DNA of 64,000 bases, from positions 186,001 to 250,000 of the forward strand of contig KE546986.1 of the NCBI GenBank assembly GCA_000442125.1, given 5' to 3'. This document shows, in pieces, positions 57,641-64,000 of this stretch (its first letter is position 1; every line of letters begins with the position of its first letter). The notes below the pieces were generated by a model that searched no databases, was not told where the DNA came from, and saw only the letters and a list, made by a program, of their open reading frames with translations. The stretch is from Opeltia flavorubescens. Its lineage: Eukaryota > Ascomycota > Lecanoromycetes > Teloschistales > Teloschistaceae. The position numbers and the translations under genes are program-made.

Positions 57641-58018
57641 GATACATGATCGGGTCGTCCAGGCATTGTAGCGAGGAGAGGACGGAGGTCAACATTTTTC
57701 TAATGCACAGTGTTTTGAAACACGGCACTACAAAACGGAAAGGCTCAACTCACTCGAGGGATCAGCTTGGCAGGAAGCTACTGTGCAAACGGGCAGATGC
57801 ATGCGGTCAGGCCCAATACCACCTTCTCGATGCAACAAGTCAGATAACGTTCTGACGCATGATGCGAGGATGAATCGTGTTCCCCAGATCATCGTTGTTC
57901 TGCACGGGAACCTACATCATTTTAACCCCATTAAGCCGTCGGGCTTAGTCAATGATATCTCACAGACTGCGTCCGACAAACATTTTGGCGATTCTAGGTT
58001 GTACTGGGTTACTCTTCG
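57641..58018. promoter_or_regulatory. divergent promoter region, GNAT / UstYa
   Basis: 378 bp between the start codons of the minus-strand GNAT and the plus-strand UstYa-family gene. It should contain both promoters. No specific regulator site recognised. Confidence 0.4.
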
Positions 58019-59034
58019 ATGGATTCTTCAACAGAAAGACTTCTGTGTTGTGAGAAAGATGCAATATCGGTCGAAGAGCAGCAGTATACCAGAGCTCGGT
58101 CGCGTTCAAAGACACGGGTGGAACGTTTTCCATGGCTCGTTGTTTTCCTCTCACTGATCATCAACGTTCTATTGGCTACATTGCTTCTCCTGCAAAGAAG
58201 AGACAGGTCCGATCTCGAACCTTCGAAATACGGTAACAGCATACAAATCTCGTGTGACGCCGATGCTAAACATTATTAGCTGGTCTCCTGCGCAACGTGC
58301 CCATAGGATGGGATCCGTATTCAGGCTACGGGACAGGGAACAAGAACGAAACAGATCGTAGTATCATGTGGGAGAGTCTTGATGTCAGTCTAGGTGAAGT
58401 CTCACTGGACAAGGAATGGGCGAGACGGCATGGCCTACCTCCATCGCAACGTTTTCCATGGGATCATAGCCGAGAATTATTTCTACTCAATGGCCATCAT
58501 AGTCTTCATTGCCTGGTAAGTATCTTGCGACCTAAATTGCAGATACAGGAGATGCATTTGCTGTTTATTTGCTGATTTGGGTAGCGCAAAATACGTCGCT
58601 GGGTCACGATCTCCCACCACAACGGCACACAACTCGATGGTTACCCTCATCTCGTCCACTGTATGGACCATCTCCTGCAGAACATCCTTTGCGAAGCCGA
58701 TGATACACCTATGTACACGACGCAGACAAAGGCCAAAGACGCTGGTCTGCATCAAAGCCGCATGTGTCGCAGCTGGGACAAATTGAACGAGTGGGCAGCA
58801 AAGCAGACGAGCTGTTATGCGTATATCAACGAGACACAAGGAGTCGATACCACCTTCAATCGATACAAATGGTGCCCGAAGGGCCATGACGACTATGCTG
58901 CCAAAATGCGAGCACGGATGGGACTGCCAGATGGATGGCGTGAGGAGCGTCCGGCGGAGATTGAGAGTATGCCGCCGTACTGGGAGGATTTTGTGGATAA
59001 TGTTTTTGTGTTCAAGGAAGCAACAGAGATATAG
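58019..59034 (+). CDS. UstYa-family (DUF3328) oxidase-like protein, 299 aa
   Basis: UstYa-type proteins carry out oxidative cyclisation and related steps on fungal ribosomal peptides (ustiloxin, phomopsin, asperipin pathways) and some other metabolites. Exons are 58019-58232, 58280-58515 and 58585-59034. A short cytosolic start (MDSSTERLL, then basic RARSRSKTR) is followed by a single membrane helix at ~38-60. The luminal part then has the conserved PIGWDPYSGYG region, EVSLDKEWARRHGLP and both family motifs. The first HxxHC is HSLHC (His145-Cys149), whose codons end exactly at intron 2. The second is HLVHC (His172-Cys176) in YPHLVHCMDHLLQ. A Cys-rich tail ends in a DFVDNVF segment. Both motifs are intact, so it is probably active. 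It converges on the secreted repeat peptide at 59288-59521, 253 bp away. Confidence 0.93.
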
Positions 59035-59117
59035 GTCTTCATGGTGGGTGTGGAAGTTTACAAGGGGATGTTTGACACAGATCATTATCAAATAGCTTGC
59101 AAGAAGGGAAGAGCTTA

Positions 59118-59123
59118 TTTATT
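59118..59123 (-). terminator. candidate polyadenylation signal of the precursor gene
   Basis: AATAAA on the minus strand, about 165 bp past the precursor stop and inside the shared 3' region with the UstYa gene. Fungal signals are loose, so this is tentative. Confidence 0.3.
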
Positions 59124-59287
59124 GACAATCATATGCGAATACAGCCGTTACGAATGTAAGCCTGGACAACATACGGAATACACCGTGGCAACCCCAGGAT
59201 AGTCTATCTACCACCAATGACTTGATTCATTCATTGACCCCGTTGGACACGGTGTTCATGTTCCTGGGCAGATGTCACCACCGATCT

Positions 59288-59521
59288 TTACCATTTCGCT
59301 CCCGGCTCATCTTCAAAGCGCTTCCAAGGGCTTCCGGGCTCGGGGTCGTCCTGTCTCTTCCAAGGCCTTCCTGGTTCATCATCCTGGCGCTTCCACTCCA
59401 CTGCAGGATCCGACACCTTTCGGACGTCAAGTCGTTCTATTGCCGCACTTTTGAAGGGACTGGCCCTGCTTCCACCTCCAAGGACAAGCAAAGCCATCGA
59501 GATGACATGGATGAGGCGCAT
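59288..59521 (-). CDS. secreted Kex2-repeat peptide precursor (candidate RiPP precursor), 77 aa
   Basis: The first 20-22 residues (MRLIHVISMALLVLGGGSRA) are a signal peptide. After a spacer come four segments divided by three Lys-Arg sites: a lead segment ending DPAVEW, then QDDEPGRPW, QDDPEPGSPW and FEDEPGAKW, the last ending at the stop without a KR. The three full repeats share acidic-acidic, (Pro)-Glu-Pro-Gly, two variable residues and a C-terminal Trp. KR repeats in a short secreted ORF are the mark of Kex2-processed peptides: dikaritin-type RiPP precursors or alpha-pheromone precursors. The converging UstYa gene favours a RiPP; the PGxP-Trp ending is reminiscent of alpha-pheromones, though Cys is absent. 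No intron is needed. Codons differ among the repeats, so this is not a recent DNA slippage. Confidence 0.82.
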   Translation of the reverse strand: MRLIHVISMALLVLGGGSRASPFKSAAIERLDVRKVSDPAVEWKRQDDEPGRPWKRQDDPEPGSPWKRFEDEPGAKW

Positions 59522-60150
59522 GATGGCGGAATCTTAATGTAATTAGCAGAAGAGCTCTTGTAGCTGATATTGATCTATCGAATTACTGCGAGCGTCTACT
59601 TGAGCNGTTGCTCAATTTACTTTGGATTGGCTGTAGGTAATCGTCGATCCTGGAGAGATTTTCGGTTTCTAGGCCAAGTTTTAGTCTTGCACCCAGCTCC
59701 AAAGCGATTGAGTTCTGATTGATATAGACTCATCTTTCTAGATGGATGGATTCTCTGGCGTGAATGTCAGTACACCCTCAAGTACACTCTGCAGCTTGAC
59801 TGGCTGCTGAAATACAACCCTCTACATGTACAGCAGTACCCTAGTAGAGCTTCTACAAGCAGACTCGGCAATTTTTGCCTGCAGGATGCGATCCTTCTGC
59901 ATCTTTATCTCCAACGTTCTGCGGTCGGACCCGTCTTTTACCGCATCCATGCAATCCTTCGCACAACCCTGGTATTTAATTTTCCCTTTTCCCTGTCATG
60001 CCTGGGATCTAGATCACGATTGTTTCTAACCAGATATGGCGAAACGACCGGGGGCGTCCAATCCTTTTCCAGCCCCTCCCCCAAACTCTCTTCGTAAGGA
60101 TATCATCTTCTCCAACCTTCTCCGATGCTGCATATGCATTCTATGACCAG
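59522..60150. promoter_or_regulatory. divergent region, precursor / membrane protein
   Basis: 629 bp between the precursor and SAT4-type start codons, presumably both promoters. One undetermined base at about 59605. No ORF of note. Confidence 0.4.
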
Positions 60151-61694
60151 ATGTCTGCGCAAACAAACGCGGGGCAACATTCCGGCCTCTCGATTATCGC
60201 TGGTCAGAATGTGACTCCAGTCTTGCAGATTGTGACTTGGCTTCTGCAATGCATTTCTGTGCTGGCGATATTGGTGAAGTTGGGCATAAAAATCAAAGTC
60301 ATAAGAGATTTTACCAAGGATGATATTGCCATATTGATTACACTGGTCGGCTTTGCTTTATTATCATACCTTCCAATAATGGCCGTCGTGGCACTGATAC
60401 TACTATTCACAGGTTCTTAGCACAGGGCAATGCATCGCTGCATCTTTACAGAACGGATATGGCTTCGGACAGCGAAGTGATGCGCTTACTGCTACCCAGT
60501 TGACTGCGGCTCTCAAAGTAAGCTCGTCGCCATCGAGAACGCACTTCTCCCCAACAAATGCATCTGATATTCATTATAGTCGCAATACGCAGCGCAACTC
60601 CTCCTGATCCTCAGTCTCTGCGGCGCAAAGCTCTCTGTCGCAGCCTTTGTGCGGCAATTGACGCCAAACAAACCAGATCGACGGATCATCTTAGCTTTCG
60701 AAGCGGTCATTGTGATTTGGACGTTTTGTTCCTTTGTTGTGGTTGCTTTTGAGTGTCATGTACCGCAGACGTGGAATTGGCTGGAGGGACAATGTATCAA
60801 TAGGGTCAGCTTTGTTTCGTTACACTCTGGACTCTTTACGAAGAAGGGGAACAGACAGTGTTGACGAGTGCCAATAGACGGATTTCTGGACCGCCTACGG
60901 CATCCTCAACATCCTCACCGACGCAACCCTAATCATCATCCCCGTTCGAATCGTCATCAACCTTCAAACATCTCTCCGAAGGCGATTGGTTATTTGCTTC
61001 TCTTTTAGCCTTCGCTTGTTGTAAGACAACGCCCCCCTCCCCCGCTTCTCTCCTCACTGTTCCCCAACCCGATCACAACAGCCCCTATAACCTAACCCCT
61101 CACAGCGTCATCGCCGCCACCATCGCCCAAATCTACTACTACCACCACCTCTCCTCCCCCTCCTCCGACCCTACCTACTCCCCCTGGCTCATCCTCCTCA
61201 CAACCCAGATCCTCCTCTCCGCCTCCATAATCACCGCCTGCGTCCCACAGTTCAAACGACTCCTCGACCTCCTGAATTCCGGTATGCTAGGCAACGACGA
61301 CCTGCGGCGGAGAGGGCAGACAGGATTATACGGCTACCACGGGTACTATTACAACAAGGGAGGGAAAAGTCAGGAGGAGGGGTATCTAAGCAAGCCGAAG
61401 GAGGTGTACGGGTTGAGGAAGAAGCATCAGCGGCTGGCTGGGGTCATGGAGAGTAGTATTAGTAAGGGGAGTTGTGCTGAGGAGGAGGAGGATGGGGGAA
61501 TGAAGATGGAATTGACGGTTCGGGGCCGGTTGGAGAGTAGGATGGAGGAGGGGGGGGAGACGTTTGGGGGAGAAGGGGGGAGTCAGGGGAGTAGGAGTCC
61601 GATGGTTTCGTCACGGAGGGAAGAGGATGCTGCGGGGGCGTATAATACGGTAAAGGCCGCCTTATTATCCTGTTACACCTTTTTTGTGGAGTGA
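60151..61694 (+). CDS. SAT4/rhodopsin-like seven-helix membrane protein (fungal), 418 aa
   Basis: Integral membrane protein of the fungal rhodopsin-domain (SAT4, Pth11-like) group. Members are poorly known; some act as sensors or accompany secondary-metabolite genes. Exons are 60151-60345, 60413-60517, 60580-60804, 60878-61020 and 61106-61694. Helices are visible at QIVTWLLQCISVLAILVKLG, then, after intron 1, LVLSTGQCIAASLQNGYGFG and QYAAQLLLILSLCGAKLSVA. RIILAFEAVIVIWTFCSFVV, ILNILTDATLIIIPV, VIAATIAQIYYY and ILLTTQILLSASIITACVP follow. The conserved TLIIIPV and CVPQFK regions fit the family. The C-terminus is a long hydrophilic, G/E-rich tail. The last intron is uncertain: a donor near 61651 could replace the final ~14 residues. 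Confidence 0.85.
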
Positions 61695-62712
61695 GGCGAG
61701 CTAATACGCAGGTGATAGGATGTCATTCAAGGATACGATCGTGTCGATTTTCGGGCATCAACTCACGCGCAATGAATAGGTAGGAGCTGGAGAGTTCTCC
61801 AAGGCGGTGGAGGATAGGAGAATTATATATATATAAATTTATATGTATATATGTTTAAACAAGACTATACAAACAGGTGGTTTCAATTAGGCGGAAAAGA
61901 TATCTTTCCATTACCCCTCAGTTACCAGAAATACGCAGAACCATCATTGCACCAATATCTCCTCACTTGGTCGTCGATTTGATGGTAACTAAATTATACA
62001 CTACTAGCTAATTTTCTTTATTAAGTTCTATACCACGAACCTAGATTTGTGATATATCCTTTTACCACTATCTCCTTTTACTTTTCAAAAAATCTATCAA
62101 CGGACCACTCCTCTGCGTTCTTTCTCTGAACAGGAAAGTCTTCAGCAAATTATGGTCATGTTTCGGCTCACTTATAAATAACTATTCTGGAAAAGGTTAA
62201 AAACCTCTCTCGTTAGAAAAGGCATCACACTGTTAGAGAAAATGCCGGACCTCGTATGAATCGAAACTCAAAAGCTGTTAGTAGCCGTCAGGTAGCTCGA
62301 CGAGCCGCAAAGTTGTATCGTATCGTGGAGGCCGGTGTGCACTAAATTTTTTTGCTTCCGGTGCGATATCGTGATATTATCGCCTGAAAACGAGTATTGA
62401 GTAATACCGTACGGCAAAGATGCCAAAAATGATACTTCACGGTCGCACATCAACTTGACGCACATACGCGATAGCCGCTTGAGTTCGTGTGAGATGGAAT
62501 GTACTATTATATCGTACTTCTAACCCATATACGAAATATCGAGCAAAGGCGATGCTGCATGTCAAAAAACGGGTTCTGGGCCCCCTCGCGATGACCTTCC
62601 AGCTTCTGATTCTCTGTCCAGCGATCCGCAGGCGGCGCAGAAACCATCCCGAAGGCAGCGCGAGAGGATTCTCCATGCTGCGGTTTCTGCGGAGAATGGT
62701 TTCGTGGATAGG
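61695..62712. other. intergenic, AT-rich in part
   Basis: (TA)n-rich at about 61827-61855. No supported gene; upstream region of the small secreted candidate that follows. The frame of that candidate is open from 62524, so a 5' exon is possible. Confidence 0.4.
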
Positions 62713-63086
62713 ATGGGTCGACTGGCGTTCCGATTACACCTGTTTGGGCGAGCGCTGGTATTTTTTTTTGTTTACGGTGTTGCAGGTAGGTCGGTGGGTG
62801 AAGAGTTCATTACCTGGAGCTGGTGGAATAGGTACGATACCATTCCTTTATTCTTTCCTTTTGTATCCTTTTTTGCTCTCTCTGTGACGAGAACCATTGC
62901 TATACTTTGGATACGACCTTTCCCCGCTGACTTGAAGACTTGAATCCAGATGAAGCGGTAAATGCTGGATATCCGAGCTACATTTTAGCAAAGTATCAAG
63001 CCCTTTTCGATGATGGAAGCTGTTCAACCGAGAACGGAGACTGTTGTCAGTGTGGAGATGATGGTACGACTTGTGCGCTGGTTTAG
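62713..63086 (+). CDS. candidate small secreted cysteine-rich protein, 69 aa
   Basis: Two exons, 62713-62785 and 62950-63086, meet in phase across a 164-nt GT-AG intron. The first encodes a signal-peptide-like stretch, MGRLAFRLHLFGRALVFFFV and GVA, and the second begins with Asp-Glu, a good cleavage site. The mature part of about 45 residues has five Cys near its end (GSCSTENGDCCQCGDDGTTC). It resembles effector-like small secreted proteins in architecture only. The frame is also open upstream, so a longer first exon cannot be excluded. Confidence 0.42.
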
Positions 63087-64000
63087 AGGTGCACTTCTGG
63101 TAATGGCAATCAACACCAAAGTGCCGGTACGAAAAGCTGCCCCATCGAGAGTGAAAATAGTATGGGTAATGTGTTATGCATGAATATCGGGAACATCTTG
63201 ACTACGAGCGACAATGATCAAAAGACGGGTATATCAAACCAAATTCCTGATCAGAAGTGAGATTGCACAATCTAGCAATGTCCCGGAGGGGGAGAATGGA
63301 AGGAAAGCTCAGGCCCAAAGATGATCTATACTGCATCGCCAAGTAGCCGAGGTCTTTCTGGTACATCATTCACAGTCTGGCTACGTACGGTCTCACCATA
63401 TACCCTATCAAGGTGATTGTAGCTAGCAAGGGTTTTACGCTTCGCCTATGTTAAAACTGGCATTTGAGGAAAGAGGCTGCATAGATATTCAAGTCTGTGT
63501 CACTTTCTGTCAATAGGGCCAAAAGTGCGCACGCACAATTGGCCTGTTCTCTAATCTGACACTTTCTTCTTTTGCCATTCATTTCCATAAACGAAAACAC
63601 AACGATAACGGAAGAGAACAAAAGAAGACACAAAAAGTTCCTCAGAGACAGTTTTCAGGCAGGAGCGGATTTTGGCGCAACTTAAGGGTCTAACGCTGAA
63701 AGGCTACCCTTGGCGTGGCCACAGCATCACTCGATATAGCTAGCGCGCCAAGTCATCTGTGCCAAGCCACTAGCATGCTACAAAACTTACTACGTAGCAG
63801 TCTTGGCCAATGTCCGGATCTTCTGTTCCTGCGTCATGTTTCAGCCTCTTGGATCTGTGACAGCTGCGCGTACTAGCCGGCAGTCGGATATTGCATGGGA
63901 CAAATATAGGTCATCGATGAAGAACCCATAAGGCCTTGGATCTCGACGCAAGTAGCTCTCAACATTCACGAATGAGAGTATTTGTTAGGGAGGTCGGTGA
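63087..64000. other. intergenic to window end
   Basis: Short conflicting ORFs only. Nothing recognised. Confidence 0.4.

Noticed and set aside
59222-59542. Plus-strand ORFs across the peptide precursor
   Set aside because: They have no signal peptide or repeats in their own frame; the minus strand has both.
1-64000. tRNA, rRNA or CRISPR array
   Set aside because: No cloverleaf-type B-box with matching stems, rRNA segment or regularly spaced repeat was seen by eye; a tRNAscan run would settle tRNAs.

Overview
This window looks like nuclear DNA of a filamentous ascomycete (Pezizomycotina, perhaps a Leotiomycete; the class is a guess). The protein-coding genes are monocistronic and cut by short GT-AG introns of mostly 45-100 nt. 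Families typical of moulds are present: an S10 carboxypeptidase, a CYP53 P450, UstYa, a SAT4-type membrane protein, PHO84/PHO89-type transporters and a STAND-N/ankyrin protein. I found no rRNA, tRNA or CRISPR array. All exon joins below were worked out by hand from splice sites and reading frame; each model closes to a whole number of codons.

Layout. 0.8-2.8 kb: secreted serine carboxypeptidase, followed by about 2 kb of C-poor, G/T-rich DNA. 4.8-6.0 kb: a 56-bp perfect palindrome, a degenerate 16-bp tandem repeat and a degenerate geminivirus/CRESS Rep-like ORF. 7-11 kb: two low-complexity hypothetical proteins flanking an aldo/keto reductase. 12.5-20.3 kb: an MFS phosphate-type transporter, a benzoate 4-hydroxylase (CYP53) and an amino-acid/choline permease. 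21.7-23.9 kb: a steryl-ester-hydrolase-type lipase on the minus strand. 25-33 kb: a secreted Cys-rich protein, an ATP-grasp enzyme and a STAND-N/ankyrin protein. 34-38 kb: a giant secreted protein with a Gly-Thr repeat. 39-42 kb: a second palindrome of the same family and the remains of a CorA-like transporter with an in-frame TGA. 43-45 kb: a GH30 glycosidase. 46-48 kb: a PHO89-type phosphate permease. 50-55 kb: a BTB protein and a second, eight-exon permease.

The most interesting locus is at 57-61.7 kb. A UstYa-family (DUF3328) gene with both HxxHC motifs converges on a 77-residue secreted ORF. That ORF has three Lys-Arg sites spaced between near-identical acidic segments ending in Pro-Gly-x-x-Trp. 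A SAT4-type seven-helix membrane protein follows and a GNAT acetyltransferase precedes. This is the architecture of a fungal Kex2-processed ribosomal peptide (dikaritin-type RiPP) locus. I do not recognise the core sequences. An alpha-pheromone-like precursor is the main alternative.

A second pattern crosses the window. In at least nine genes on both strands, the sense strand is C-rich in the middle of the gene and switches to G-rich towards the 3' end, with codon third positions following.
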